From positions 1,054,001 to 1,118,000 of the forward strand of contig NZ_JAYGJQ010000001.1 in assembly GCF_035013165.1 (NCBI RefSeq): DNA of 64,000 nucleotides. Direction: 5' to 3'. The stretch comes from Bacteriovorax sp. PP10 (GTDB taxonomy: Bacteria; Bdellovibrionota; Bacteriovoracia; Bacteriovoracales; Bacteriovoracaceae). The translations under genes were made by a program, and so were the position numbers. The notes below the pieces were generated by a model. That model searched no databases. It was given only the letters and a program-made list of their open reading frames with translations, and was not told the DNA's origin. The stretch's first letter is position 1. Every line of letters starts with the position of its first letter. Of the stretch, positions 17,153 through 25,750 are shown piece after piece.

Positions 17153-18058
17153 ATGAAATTAACTTCAAAAATGGTCCTGCTTACAACGATGATAATGTCA
17201 TCACTAACTTTCGCTCAGGTAGAAATTGGCGATAAGCAATTTCCTGAAGACGGAAAAGTTTATAGACCAGGACAAGACACTGGATTTGATCAGTACAAAT
17301 CTAAGTCATTACTTGGAACAAAAAGAATTGTTTTAACTTTTGATGATGGCCCAGATGCAGTTCAGACTCCAAGATTATTAGACATCTTGAAGAAGTATAA
17401 CGTGAAGGCAACTTTTTTCATGCTTTCAGAAAAATTCACAGATAAAAACATGCCACTTATTAAGCGTGTTGCAATGGAAGGCCATACAATCGCCAGCCAT
17501 CACCATGACCATGATAACAACAACAATAAAACTGAGTCTCAATACAGAGCAGGGTTGAAAGATTCTATTCTAAAAGTGGCGAAAGTTATGGAGGAAGTGA
17601 ATGCTCCTAGTAGAGAAATCTACTACCGTTTTCCTTACGGAGCTTATGGATCAGGGTCTCTTTCTTACCACCACTTCAATGTTATGAAAGAAGTGTCTCA
17701 AGAGCTTTTTGGTGACAACTGTATTAACTTCGCATTCTGGGATATCGATTCTCTAGACTGGTTGAAGCCAATGGATCAAAAAGATGTTATTGCTAACATC
17801 ATTTCAAATGTTGAAGGTGGAACAGCTTATAACATGGTGAAAGGAAGATTTTCTGGGAAATCAAAGAAAGACAAGTACACAATCTCTCATCCAATGGGTG
17901 GTGGTGTAGTTTTAATGCACGATATCCACGCTCGTTCGGTTGATACAGTAGAAACCCTTCTTAAGACGCTTAAGCAAAAAGGAATCGAAGTTGTTAATTT
18001 AAGTGACGTAGAAGAGTATTCTTACAAAGGTAAAGAGTGTCGCTTACTAAATAAGTAA
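17153..18058 (+). CDS. exported polysaccharide (peptidoglycan/chitin) deacetylase
   Basis: A NodB-homology deacetylase of carbohydrate esterase family 4. Motif 1 is TFDDGPD (catalytic and metal-binding Asp); motif 2 is the His-rich IASHHHDHDNN, supplying the metal His; motif 3 is RFPYGAYGSG; late motifs are FWDIDSLDW and VVLMHDIH. A signal peptide ends at SSLTFAQV. It removes N-acetyl groups from periplasmic or prey wall sugars; in Bdellovibrio such enzymes mark the prey wall, so a predation role is possible but inferred. The ATG at 17153 is chosen because GGAG lies 6 bases before it; the ATG at 17141 overlaps this RBS. Confidence 0.9.
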   Translation: MKLTSKMVLLTTMIMSSLTFAQVEIGDKQFPEDGKVYRPGQDTGFDQYKSKSLLGTKRIVLTFDDGPDAVQTPRLLDILKKYNVKATFFMLSEKFTDKNMPLIKRVAMEGHTIASHHHDHDNNNNKTESQYRAGLKDSILKVAKVMEEVNAPSREIYYRFPYGAYGSGSLSYHHFNVMKEVSQELFGDNCINFAFWDIDSLDWLKPMDQKDVIANIISNVEGGTAYNMVKGRFSGKSKKDKYTISHPMGGGVVLMHDIHARSVDTVETLLKTLKQKGIEVVNLSDVEEYSYKGKECRLLNK

Positions 18059-18090
18059 TCAGCTTTCAAAAATATATTCAAAGTATCTAA

Positions 18091-18118
18091 AAACGGCCTC
18101 AATTGAGGCTGTTTTTTA
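18091..18118 (+). terminator. Rho-independent terminator
   Basis: GCCTCAATTGAGGC hairpin core with flanking AAC/GTT pairs, then a run of six T. It ends the deacetylase operon. Confidence 0.85.
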
Positions 18119-18166
18119 TTTAGCTCTTATTGTAGAATTATGGCACCTCTTTACAGGATAAAAGCT

Positions 18167-19027
18167 ATGTTCATGGATAAGAAATTTATAAAGATGCGCG
18201 ACGGAGCTGAGCTCTACACTCAAGTTAAGGAATCGGGAAGCCCGGTTTGGATTATCGCTACTCACGGAATCGGTGAGCACCTTGAAAGACATAAATACAT
18301 ACCAGAACTCTTTGGACACGACTTTAACATCTTTCAATATGATTTGAGAGGCCATGGAAGAAGTACGGGCAGAAAAGCTTATATCGAGGATTTTGCGCTT
18401 TATATGGAAGACCTTCGTGAGATCACGAAATTCCTGAAAGAAAAATATCGTATGGAAAGATACGTGCTTTTCGGTCACTCGATGGGGGCTTTAATTAGCT
18501 GCTCATTCATTCAAAATTACGTTGATGAAAATAATTACCCAGAAAGATTCATTGTGAATGCTCCTCCTGTTGGAGCGGCCGGATTTTTAGGAACTCTTGT
18601 TAAAATTCTTCCGACAGGATTTTTTAATATGACCAGTGAGATTCCATATTCAATTCCTTTAAAAGGATTGGTTGATTTGAATTACCTGTCTCACGATCCA
18701 AGAATCAGAGAAGAGTATGTTAATGATCCGCTTAATGCCATTAAGCTTGAATCAAAATTAATTTTAGAACTTATGAAAACGTCAAAGGCGACTTTCTCAA
18801 GACCATTGCGTTCGAAATGCCCAAGCTATGTTTCGGTAGGAAGTGGGGATCAGATTGTTGGAAGTAAGGATTTGATTGAGTACTTTACGAATGTGGATAA
18901 GTCGTTCCAGTTGAAAGTGTTTGATGGTGCTTACCATGAAATTCATCATGAGATTGAAAAATACAGAAAGCCGTACTTCGATCACTTGAAAACTATTTTT
19001 AATGAAGTTCTTTTTTCGGCAAAATAA
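18167..19027 (+). CDS. alpha/beta hydrolase, monoacylglycerol lipase / lysophospholipase type
   Basis: Cytoplasmic serine hydrolase of the Hydrolase_4 (S33-like) group: WIIATHGIGEHLERH oxyanion region, YDLRGHGRSTG, nucleophile elbow LFGHSMGALIS, acid in VGSGDQIVG and His in YHEIHHE. This set matches monoglyceride lipase/lysophospholipase PldB-like proteins. No signal peptide is seen. The ATG at 18167 has AGGA 8 bases upstream and is preferred to that at 18140. The next gene begins 3 bases after the stop, suggesting co-transcription. Confidence 0.88.
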   Translation: MFMDKKFIKMRDGAELYTQVKESGSPVWIIATHGIGEHLERHKYIPELFGHDFNIFQYDLRGHGRSTGRKAYIEDFALYMEDLREITKFLKEKYRMERYVLFGHSMGALISCSFIQNYVDENNYPERFIVNAPPVGAAGFLGTLVKILPTGFFNMTSEIPYSIPLKGLVDLNYLSHDPRIREEYVNDPLNAIKLESKLILELMKTSKATFSRPLRSKCPSYVSVGSGDQIVGSKDLIEYFTNVDKSFQLKVFDGAYHEIHHEIEKYRKPYFDHLKTIFNEVLFSAK

Positions 19028-19030
19028 AAT

Positions 19031-20020
19031 ATGAAGATCTATTTCGCAAAAGTTCAGGAATGGTTAGAGAAGCTTAAGTCACAACAACCTCAAGTGTGTG
19101 ACTGGATTGGAATTTATTACAAAGAAAGCTATCTGGAAAATTTAGATTCTACTGACTTAGTTTTAGGACCGTTTGTTGGTGAAGAAACTGAGCACACTCG
19201 CATTTCAATTGACCGTGGTTTTTGTGGAATGGCCTTGCGTGAAGAGCGTACGGTAAATGTCGCCGATGTAACCCAAGATGCAACTCACATTGCTTGTAGT
19301 TTGAAAACGAGATCAGAGCTTGTGGTTCCGATTGCTGATATGAAAGGCAAGTATGTGGCCGAGCTGGATATTGATTGTAATAGGCTTAATGCTTTTACAC
19401 CGGAGCTGGAAGAATTCTTTAAGCAGGCCGTGAAGAGCTTTCCTTTACTGGAAGAGTTCATTCCATTTCCTGTCGATTCATTTGAAACTCCTCGCTTACT
19501 TATTAGAAAAGTCACACCGAAAGATATCAATGATATTTTTGAGTACTGCAAGAATCCTACAGTGGCCCGTTATGTAACATGGGAAGCCCATCAGTCGTTA
19601 GAAGATACTCAAAAATTTATTACCTATGCACTTGAGTCTTATAACGTTGGCGCGCCGGAGCCGATGGCGATTATTTTAAAAGATGATCCGAAACAACGTG
19701 TGATTGGAACAGTAGGATTAATTCCAGCTAATCCTAAGAATCGAACTTATGAGCTTGCTTATGTGATTGCAGAAGAGCAATGGGGGAAGGGAATTGTAGC
19801 GGAAGCTGCCAAACCTTTGATCAATTTTTGTTTTAAGCATTTTGCAATGGAGAGACTTCAATGCCGTTGTGATGTCTTAAATCCGCAGAGCTCGCGAGTG
19901 ATGGAAAAGCTGGGAATGCATTACGAGGGTACCCTTAAAGCGTCGATGTTCTTAAAGGGCAAACCTCGCGACATGCATATGTATTCAATTGTTAAATCAG
20001 AGTTTAGACCCTTTTTGTAA
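19031..20020 (+). CDS. fusion: free-Met-(R)-sulfoxide-reductase-like GAF domain + GNAT acetyltransferase
   Basis: Two domains. Residues 1-145 match the GAF-fold free methionine-(R)-sulfoxide reductase: GFCGMALREERTVNVADV holds Cys65 and THIACSLKTRSELVVPI holds Cys89, equivalent to the catalytic/resolving Cys of that family; the third family Cys, expected near residue 55, is absent (GEETEHTRI). Residues 150-329 are a RimJ/RimL-like GNAT N-acetyltransferase (TPRLLIRKVTPKDIND, acetyl-CoA loop EEQWGKGIVAEA, VLNPQSSRVMEKLGM). I do not know this fusion as a described enzyme. It may repair or modify oxidised amino acids or peptides. Ends overlapping the convergent M48 gene by 24 bases. Confidence 0.85.
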   Translation: MKIYFAKVQEWLEKLKSQQPQVCDWIGIYYKESYLENLDSTDLVLGPFVGEETEHTRISIDRGFCGMALREERTVNVADVTQDATHIACSLKTRSELVVPIADMKGKYVAELDIDCNRLNAFTPELEEFFKQAVKSFPLLEEFIPFPVDSFETPRLLIRKVTPKDINDIFEYCKNPTVARYVTWEAHQSLEDTQKFITYALESYNVGAPEPMAIILKDDPKQRVIGTVGLIPANPKNRTYELAYVIAEEQWGKGIVAEAAKPLINFCFKHFAMERLQCRCDVLNPQSSRVMEKLGMHYEGTLKASMFLKGKPRDMHMYSIVKSEFRPFL

Positions 20021-21259
20021 TTCTTCTAAATAAGTCACGCGCTCAAGAGCGGGTGGGTGAGAGAAGTAGAATTTACTAAAAAGTGGATCTGGAGTTAATG
20101 AACTCGCATTATCCTTATACATTTTTACTAATGCCGTAATAAGCTTTGAAGCTTGGGCATTTTCGCTGGCAAACTGGTCAGCTTCATACTCATACTTTCT
20201 TGAGGTGTATGCTGAGATAGGAGTTAGTAAGAAAGTGTAAACTCCGGCCACCATTGAAAATAATGTTAAGGCCATATAGTCAGTAATCGTTTGAACACCG
20301 TGACCGTTAAAGAAAGCAGTATTATTTCGTAAGTAACCTAGAATCGCAAAACCAACGAAGCTTAAAACGATTCCTTTGATCATTCCTTTAAGAACGTGTT
20401 TTCTTTTCATGTGGCCAAGCTCGTGAGCAAGGACTGCTTCAACTTCTTCGGCATCAAGGCTGCTTAGAAGTGTATCGAAGAATACGATACGTTTATTTTT
20501 ACCAAGGCCTGTGAAGTAAGCATTTCCGTGTCCGCTTCTTTTTGAAGCATCCATAACGAAGAGCCCTGAACTTTTAAATCCACAACGAGTCAGTAGGTCG
20601 ATAATTTTATTTTTCACTTCACCTTCTTCAAGAGGAGAAAACTTGTTGAAGATGGGAGCGATGAAAGTTGGATAGATAAAAACAATTAATAACTGCACTG
20701 CAGTTAAGAATAAGAAAGCGTAAACCCACCAAGCAGTTCCCAGTCTTTCCATGATCCAAAGGATGGCGTAGATGATTGGAGCACCAAGCACAAGTGAAAG
20801 GGCCAAACCTTTGGCCATATCAGAAACGAAAGTTTTCCATGTGGTTTTGTTGAAACCATATTTTTCTTCAATCACGAAAGTCGTGTAAAGAGTTTGAGGC
20901 AATGACAAGATCATCTGGATTAATCCAAAAGCACCAAAGAAGATTAATCCCGTCATAATAGGAGAGGCATTAAATCCCATCGCTACATGATTGATTAACT
21001 CTAGTCCACCAGCTAGCGTTAAAACTAAAAAGACAACTAAGTCTACGAAGTGAAAGATTTGAGCGACCTTAATTTTCTCAACTGAATAGTCTGCTGCTTT
21101 TTGATGATCAGCTAATGTGATCTGGTCTTGAAACTTTGCAGGCACAGTATTTCTGTTTTTTATGATGTGATCCATATTTCTTTTATCTAAAAGACTTTCA
21201 ATCAGACTTTTGACAAACAACGCGACCAAGAACAATTTTGTATAAAAACTTGCTTCCAT
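19997..21259 (-). CDS. M48 peptidase, Ste24/CAAX prenyl protease 1-like
   Basis: A membrane zinc metalloprotease of the Ste24 type. The zinc motif is HELGHMKRKH with the third ligand in YEADQFASE. Hydrophobic segments are spread through the protein (near 5-20, 65-85, 100-125, 150-200, 290-360), as in the Ste24 barrel of helices, and the N-terminal M48_N-type domain is present. Length 420 is typical. Bacterial relatives act in membrane-protein quality control; the substrate here is unknown. AGAGGAAA precedes the ATG. The start of this gene lies close to the divergent glyoxalase-like gene. Confidence 0.93.
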   Translation of the reverse strand: MEASFYTKLFLVALFVKSLIESLLDKRNMDHIIKNRNTVPAKFQDQITLADHQKAADYSVEKIKVAQIFHFVDLVVFLVLTLAGGLELINHVAMGFNASPIMTGLIFFGAFGLIQMILSLPQTLYTTFVIEEKYGFNKTTWKTFVSDMAKGLALSLVLGAPIIYAILWIMERLGTAWWVYAFLFLTAVQLLIVFIYPTFIAPIFNKFSPLEEGEVKNKIIDLLTRCGFKSSGLFVMDASKRSGHGNAYFTGLGKNKRIVFFDTLLSSLDAEEVEAVLAHELGHMKRKHVLKGMIKGIVLSFVGFAILGYLRNNTAFFNGHGVQTITDYMALTLFSMVAGVYTFLLTPISAYTSRKYEYEADQFASENAQASKLITALVKMYKDNASSLTPDPLFSKFYFSHPPALERVTYLEELQKGSKL

Positions 21260-21297
21260 ATTTTATTTCCTCTTCTAACTATTATATGATGGTCACT

Positions 21298-22068
21298 ATG
21301 AAAGTTCACCAAATCTTCTTTAAGAATACCCTAAGAAACTTCTGCTACTTAATTGTTTTTGATGATGGAGCGATTTACTGTATTGATCCCTTCAACGCCT
21401 CGGAAGTCCTGGACTTTTTAGGGCCAGATAAAAAACTTACCGGAATTATCAATACCCATGACCATTGCGACCACTATTCTGGCAATGATGAGCTTTTAGC
21501 GAGCTATCCGTGTCCGGTTTACGCTCACGAGAAGGCCGAGGTTCCAGGAAAGACCCATGGATTAAAAGATGGGGAAATACTCTATCAAAATGGTTCGTGG
21601 AGTTTATCAGCGGTCGATACTCCGGGGCATACGATGTCTCATATGTGTTTGATGCTTAAAAAAGATGGAAACCCTCATGCGCTCTTTACTGGTGACTGCT
21701 TTTTTAATGCCGGAGTAGGAAATTGCCATAATGGCGGCAATGTTGAGAGCATGTACAAAACGATTAGTGAGATTTTCTCTCAGTATCCTGATGAACTTCT
21801 GATCTACCCGGGCCATGAGTACTTAAAAAGGAACTTGGAGTTCACGATGAATATTGAAAGTGATAATCGTGATGCTAAAGAGTTTCTAGAAAAAATCAGC
21901 ACTATCAACATGAATGAAATATTTTTTGTGAATAATATGCAGACTGAACGAAAAATTAATATGTTTTTGCGTTTAAAACAGCATACGATCAAACAAAATT
22001 TGAAACTGGATCATAGTGATGATAAAGCTGTGTTTCTAAAACTGCGTGAACTACGAAATAAATGGTAA
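21298..22068 (+). CDS. metallo-beta-lactamase-fold hydrolase, glyoxalase II-like
   Basis: Signature metal ligands are all present: THDHCDH, DTPGHTMSH, GDCFF and PGHEY, in the order of hydroxyacylglutathione hydrolase. It would hydrolyse S-lactoyl-glutathione or another thioester in the cytoplasm. The C-terminal segment (RKINMFLRLKQHTIKQNL) also resembles the substrate-binding end of glyoxalase II. The start is uncertain: ATGs at 21286, 21289 and 21298 lack an RBS, and a TATTAT at 21280-21285 would put a transcript start close to 21293, so the ATG at 21298 (MKVHQIFF, the usual family beginning) is preferred. Confidence 0.85.
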   Translation: MKVHQIFFKNTLRNFCYLIVFDDGAIYCIDPFNASEVLDFLGPDKKLTGIINTHDHCDHYSGNDELLASYPCPVYAHEKAEVPGKTHGLKDGEILYQNGSWSLSAVDTPGHTMSHMCLMLKKDGNPHALFTGDCFFNAGVGNCHNGGNVESMYKTISEIFSQYPDELLIYPGHEYLKRNLEFTMNIESDNRDAKEFLEKISTINMNEIFFVNNMQTERKINMFLRLKQHTIKQNLKLDHSDDKAVFLKLRELRNKW

Positions 22069-22078
22069 GGATTTTCAT

Positions 22079-22546
22079 ATGAGTTTTCCCAAAGTCGGAA
22101 CAAAAGCACCACTGTTCACTCTTCTTAATCAAGATGCACAGGAAATTGATTTAAAAAAGATTAAAGATAAAACCATCGTTCTCTATTTTTACCCAAAGGC
22201 CTCAACTCCAGGGTGCACAACTCAGGCGTGTGGGATCAGAGATGTAAAAAAAGAATTAGCGAAAGCTAATACTGTGGTTTACGGGATCAGCCCGGATGCT
22301 CCACCGAAACTTAAAAAATTCATTGAGAAAGAAGGTCTGAACTTTGAACTACTTTCTGACCCGGAACACTTGATTGCTGAGAAGTATGGGGTGTGGGGGC
22401 TTAAAAAATTCATGGGACGCGAGTACATGGGTGTTAAACGGATCACATTTATCATCGGATCCGATGGTAAACTCAAGCACATAATGGATGATGTCAAAAC
22501 TAAGACCCACCATGACGACGTGCTTTCTCTAGTCACTGCACTTTAA
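22079..22546 (+). CDS. bcp: peroxiredoxin, Bcp/PrxQ type
   Basis: A thiol peroxidase that reduces hydrogen peroxide and organic peroxides. The peroxidatic Cys is in the PKASTPGCTTQACG motif, with the resolving Cys five residues later, which is the Bcp/PrxQ arrangement. The thioredoxin-fold ends (APLFTLLNQDAQEIDL, YFYPKAS, VKRITFIIGSDGK) are in place. TAAGGA lies 8 bases before the ATG at 22079, better supported than an in-frame start at 22046 inside the previous gene. Probably co-transcribed with the glyoxalase-like gene as a detoxification pair. Confidence 0.94.
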   Translation: MSFPKVGTKAPLFTLLNQDAQEIDLKKIKDKTIVLYFYPKASTPGCTTQACGIRDVKKELAKANTVVYGISPDAPPKLKKFIEKEGLNFELLSDPEHLIAEKYGVWGLKKFMGREYMGVKRITFIIGSDGKLKHIMDDVKTKTHHDDVLSLVTAL

Positions 22547-22584
22547 GTTTGTTAAATTTAGGCTTCAATTTTAAAGGGGCCTTT

Positions 22585-23739
22585 ATGAAAATGATTCTTT
22601 CATTAGTGTGCGTACTGTTTGCCATGAATGTTCAGGCAAAATCAGTAGAGATCATGTCTTACAACGTAGAAAATCTTTTTGATGCCAAACATGACGAAGG
22701 CAAAAACGATTGGAGCTTTTTACCAAAAGATGCTCCGGGGAAAAAAGAGGCCTGCGCTAAAGAAAAAAGTAAATACAGAAGAAATGAATGTTACGACGCT
22801 GACTGGACGGATGAGAAAGTTGAAATGAAACTTGCTCAGATCACAGACGTCATCACAAAAGAAAGAAAAGGGCTTCCTGACTTTCTTGGATTGGTTGAAG
22901 TTGAAAACGGTGAAGTGGTAGGTCGTCTTGCTAAAAAGCTTGGTTATGACAATGTCGAGATCACGACGAGCCCGGATTTTCGTGGTGTAGATGTTGCTCT
23001 TTTATACAAGACAAGTGATTCAATTAAAAAAATCTCAAGAGCAGAACATAACGTTCCTGTTGATTACCCTTCAAGAAATATTTTAGAAGTAGAGTTCAGC
23101 GTTGATGGACACCCGTTAACTATTTTTGTGAACCACTGGCCGTCGCTTGCTAATCCAGATTCATGGAGAATTAAGGCCGCTGAAGTTCTAGCGACTAGAA
23201 CAAAAGAGATCCTGGCAAAAAATCCGAAGATGGCGATTTTAGCGATGGGAGATTTCAATACGATTGATTCAAACGATCCACATCCATTTAAGACTGTTTT
23301 ATTCAAGGACAATTTATTCACGGATGCTGTTGTAGCATTCAAAGAAGATAAAGCTGTTAGTGATGAAGCGAAGAAGAAGCTTCCAGAAGGAAGTTATTAT
23401 TTTCCACCGAAAGATCAGTGGAACTATTTAGACCATATATTTTATACAAGCGAACTTAAAGACGGAACAGCTGGGCTTAAATTAGATCTTCCGAGTTTTG
23501 AAGTTTACCTTCCATCTTTTGCTTTAAAAGAATTAAAGAGAAAGGCGGGAAGTGATGATGAAAAAAATCATGTGATTAAGATGGTGCCGAATAGATTTAA
23601 TACTGAAGCGAAGTCTAGAGCAGATATGGGGTTTTCGGATCACTTTGCAGTGGTTGTAAAACTTAACTATCCAGATCCAGCACCTGCTAAGGTTGAAGCG
23701 AAGAAAGCGAAACCAGCTAAAAATAAGAAGAAAAAATAA
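22585..23739 (+). CDS. secreted endonuclease/exonuclease/phosphatase family protein
   Basis: An exported member of the EEP (DNase I-like) superfamily. A signal peptide (MKMILSLVCVLFAMNVQAKS) precedes MSYNVENLFDAKHD (metal-binding Asn/Glu region), FLGLVEVENGEV (metal Glu), FVNHWPSLANP, MGDFNTIDSNDPH (catalytic Asp/Asn) and FSDHFAVVVK (catalytic Asp-His). Secreted EEP proteins are usually nucleases or phosphodiesterases; digestion of prey nucleic acids is a possible use. The C-terminus is a lysine/alanine tail (about 20 residues). AAAGGGG precedes the ATG at 22585; the open frame extends upstream to a TTG with no RBS. Confidence 0.88.
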   Translation: MKMILSLVCVLFAMNVQAKSVEIMSYNVENLFDAKHDEGKNDWSFLPKDAPGKKEACAKEKSKYRRNECYDADWTDEKVEMKLAQITDVITKERKGLPDFLGLVEVENGEVVGRLAKKLGYDNVEITTSPDFRGVDVALLYKTSDSIKKISRAEHNVPVDYPSRNILEVEFSVDGHPLTIFVNHWPSLANPDSWRIKAAEVLATRTKEILAKNPKMAILAMGDFNTIDSNDPHPFKTVLFKDNLFTDAVVAFKEDKAVSDEAKKKLPEGSYYFPPKDQWNYLDHIFYTSELKDGTAGLKLDLPSFEVYLPSFALKELKRKAGSDDEKNHVIKMVPNRFNTEAKSRADMGFSDHFAVVVKLNYPDPAPAKVEAKKAKPAKNKKKK

Positions 23740-23746
23740 CAAAAAA

Positions 23747-23778
23747 AAGGCAGCGAAATTTCGCTGCCTTTTTTTTTA
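23747..23778. terminator. bidirectional Rho-independent terminator
   Basis: AAGGCAGCGAAA / TTTCGCTGCCTT hairpin with an A run before and a T run after, between two convergent genes, so it serves both strands. Confidence 0.9.
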
Positions 23779-23789
23779 TTTAAATGTGA

Positions 23790-24581
23790 TTAAAGATTTC
23801 TACCTAATCCAAGTTTTGCAGAAGACTCATAATCACCCATGACTTTAGGGATTAATGATCTTAAATGCTCTCTACGTTTTTCACTATTAGGGTGAGTAGA
23901 CATAAATTCAGGTGGAGCACTTCCTCCTGCTTGAGAGAAGCGGTCCCAGAAGTTAACAGCTTCGCGTGGATCGTATCCGGCCTTTGCCATCAACACTAAT
24001 CCAATCTCATCTGCTTCTGTTTCGTCCCCGCGAGAAAAGGGAAGAGTGATTCCGTAAGTTACACCAGCACCAAGTGCGGCCATGGCGATAGCTTTTTTAG
24101 TTGGGTCCATTTTTGAAAAAGCAGTCAGTCCTGCTCCAGCAAGTAATCCACTTGTGATCATTTGTTGAGTCATACGTTGTCCACCATGGCGGGCAATCGC
24201 GTGACCGATTTCGTGTCCCATAACAGTCGCAAGTCCTGCTTCATTTTTAGCGTATGGAAAAATGGCCGTATAGACCGCAACTTTTCCACCTGGAAGACAG
24301 AAGGCATTGGGTTCATTACTTTGAAGAGTTTTAAATTCCCATTGAAAGTCTGGTTGGTTGGCAACGGCAGCGATTCGTTTTCCAATCTCTTCTACGAGTT
24401 TAGAATCAAGAGTACCTGTAACAACTTTTTCTTTAGTAAGGATTTCTTTGTAAGCTTCTTCACCTTGTTGGTTTTCTGTGGCAGCAGAAGTGAGAAGCAA
24501 GGCCTTATGTCCTGAAACAGGAGTCGTCGTACATGAAAGCGAAAAAATTAAGACACTAGCGAGTAACAGTTTTGTTTTCAT
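23790..24581 (-). CDS. M48 metalloprotease lipoprotein
   Basis: A periplasmic, lipid-anchored zinc protease. The signal peptide ends at a lipobox (FSLSC, Cys17). The zinc-binding site is GHEIGHAIARHGG with a downstream DETEADEIGL ligand. This is the LoiP/BepA-type M48B arrangement used in outer-membrane protein quality control; there is no TPR tail (263 residues). AAGG lies before the ATG. The gene overlaps the upstream small gene by 4 bases (ATGA), indicating translational coupling. Confidence 0.92.
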   Translation of the reverse strand: MKTKLLLASVLIFSLSCTTTPVSGHKALLLTSAATENQQGEEAYKEILTKEKVVTGTLDSKLVEEIGKRIAAVANQPDFQWEFKTLQSNEPNAFCLPGGKVAVYTAIFPYAKNEAGLATVMGHEIGHAIARHGGQRMTQQMITSGLLAGAGLTAFSKMDPTKKAIAMAALGAGVTYGITLPFSRGDETEADEIGLVLMAKAGYDPREAVNFWDRFSQAGGSAPPEFMSTHPNSEKRREHLRSLIPKVMGDYESSAKLGLGRNL

Positions 24582-24850
24582 AGTGAACCTTTTTTGTCTG
24601 CAATAGTTTCATCAACTAATATGTCGAGTTTAAATTTCTTCGCACACTCGTTTAAGATGTGCTTCATTTCTTCTCTCAATAATATATCGCCCTTCAACTC
24701 AATGTCTCGATACTGAGCGTGATGCGGATGTTCTAAAGTTGAGTAAAAGCAGATGCCATCGTTGGCCTCAAGCTGGAAATAAAAGAAGGCAGAGTCCTCT
24801 TTATTCATTCTAATGATGTAATGGAAAAGTTGAGTAGATTGTTTTGACAT
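24578..24850 (-). CDS. small protein, DUF4911-like
   Basis: A 90-residue cytoplasmic protein. The segment RMNKEDSAFFYFQLEANDGICFYSTLEH resembles the short DUF4911 family (a strand, a helix with E-x-x-x-G, a strand), but this is from memory and uncertain. AAAGGG lies ahead of the ATG. The 4-base overlap with the following M48 lipoprotein gene shows they are translated together. Function unknown. Confidence 0.7.
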   Translation of the reverse strand: MSKQSTQLFHYIIRMNKEDSAFFYFQLEANDGICFYSTLEHPHHAQYRDIELKGDILLREEMKHILNECAKKFKLDILVDETIADKKGSL

Positions 24851-24943
24851 AGGGCCCTTTAAAACACGTTTGACATGTATCTGATCTGAATTAGAATAAA
24901 AGTTAAGTTATCGCATTCACATTTACAAGTCATGGAGGACAAA

Positions 24944-25726
24944 GTGAAGAGGAATTATGCCAGGAAGGCCATAAATGGTGGACTGTTATTTTGCAGCACG
25001 CTGATTTTGACCTCATGTTCGTCTCTTTGGTTGCATCGCGATCAAACTGTTGACTCCGCTTTAAATGAAGGGGCACAGTCCCAACATTCTACTGTATCGA
25101 AAGATCAATATGATGAGTTGGCGCGAAAATATAACGACCTATTAGCACAATCTAAAAATTTGAAATCAGCGGAAGTTGCACCTGTTGTGGCGGCCAATCC
25201 AAATGGGCAGTCTAAACCTCATTTAGCTGAAGAAACTCATATTGATCCTTCTGAGTTAGTGAATCGTATTGATAGCGCTATTCCAGATGCACCAAACCTT
25301 GATGGGGTAGATGCTCTGGCCACTAAATCACAAACACCGGGACCTGCTGTTCCAACAAGCATGGGTGTAAAAACTGTTAATAATTCTGATGAGATCGACG
25401 ATCAAATTTCGCGTTTGCGCGAAGTTCAGGAATTAGTAAAAGTGAATAAGTTTGAGCAAGCATTAGTGATCTTAAAAGAGCTTGAAGCTTCTAAGGAAAA
25501 ACAAATTGTCGTAAGAGCAAAAATGATGCTTGGAGATTTATTGTTTAACCAAGGTGAGTTCGATTTATCTTCACAAGTTTATGAAGAGATTATCAACAAG
25601 TACGCTTTCTCAGGTTTTGTTATCAAAGCACTAGGGAAGTTAGTTGTTTGCAGTGAAAAATTAAAACAACCTGAGAAGCAGGCGAAATACTATTCACTAC
25701 TTCATGATTTTTTTGAAGCGAGCTAA
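24944..25726 (+). CDS. lipoprotein with TPR-like C-terminal region
   Basis: A GTG start at 24944 is chosen: GGAGGA lies 4 bases upstream, and an ATG at 24932 would sit on the RBS. The signal peptide ends at a lipobox LTSC (Cys25). A Ser/Pro/Asn-rich linker (about 40-145) is followed by a helical region (about 150-260, EVQELVKVNKFEQALVILKELEASKEK ... GDLLFNQGEFDLSSQVYEEII) with the look of two tetratricopeptide repeats. It is probably an outer-membrane-attached protein-interaction factor. The next gene, a LysM protein, starts 24 bases later and likely works with it. Confidence 0.8.
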   Translation: MKRNYARKAINGGLLFCSTLILTSCSSLWLHRDQTVDSALNEGAQSQHSTVSKDQYDELARKYNDLLAQSKNLKSAEVAPVVAANPNGQSKPHLAEETHIDPSELVNRIDSAIPDAPNLDGVDALATKSQTPGPAVPTSMGVKTVNNSDEIDDQISRLREVQELVKVNKFEQALVILKELEASKEKQIVVRAKMMLGDLLFNQGEFDLSSQVYEEIINKYAFSGFVIKALGKLVVCSEKLKQPEKQAKYYSLLHDFFEAS

Positions 25727-25750
25727 AACTAACGTATAGGCGAGAAAGCT

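Noticed and set aside
22046-22078. Upstream in-frame start of the peroxiredoxin
   Set aside because: It lies within the previous gene; TAAGGA before the ATG at 22079 and the family's usual N-terminus favour the shorter form.
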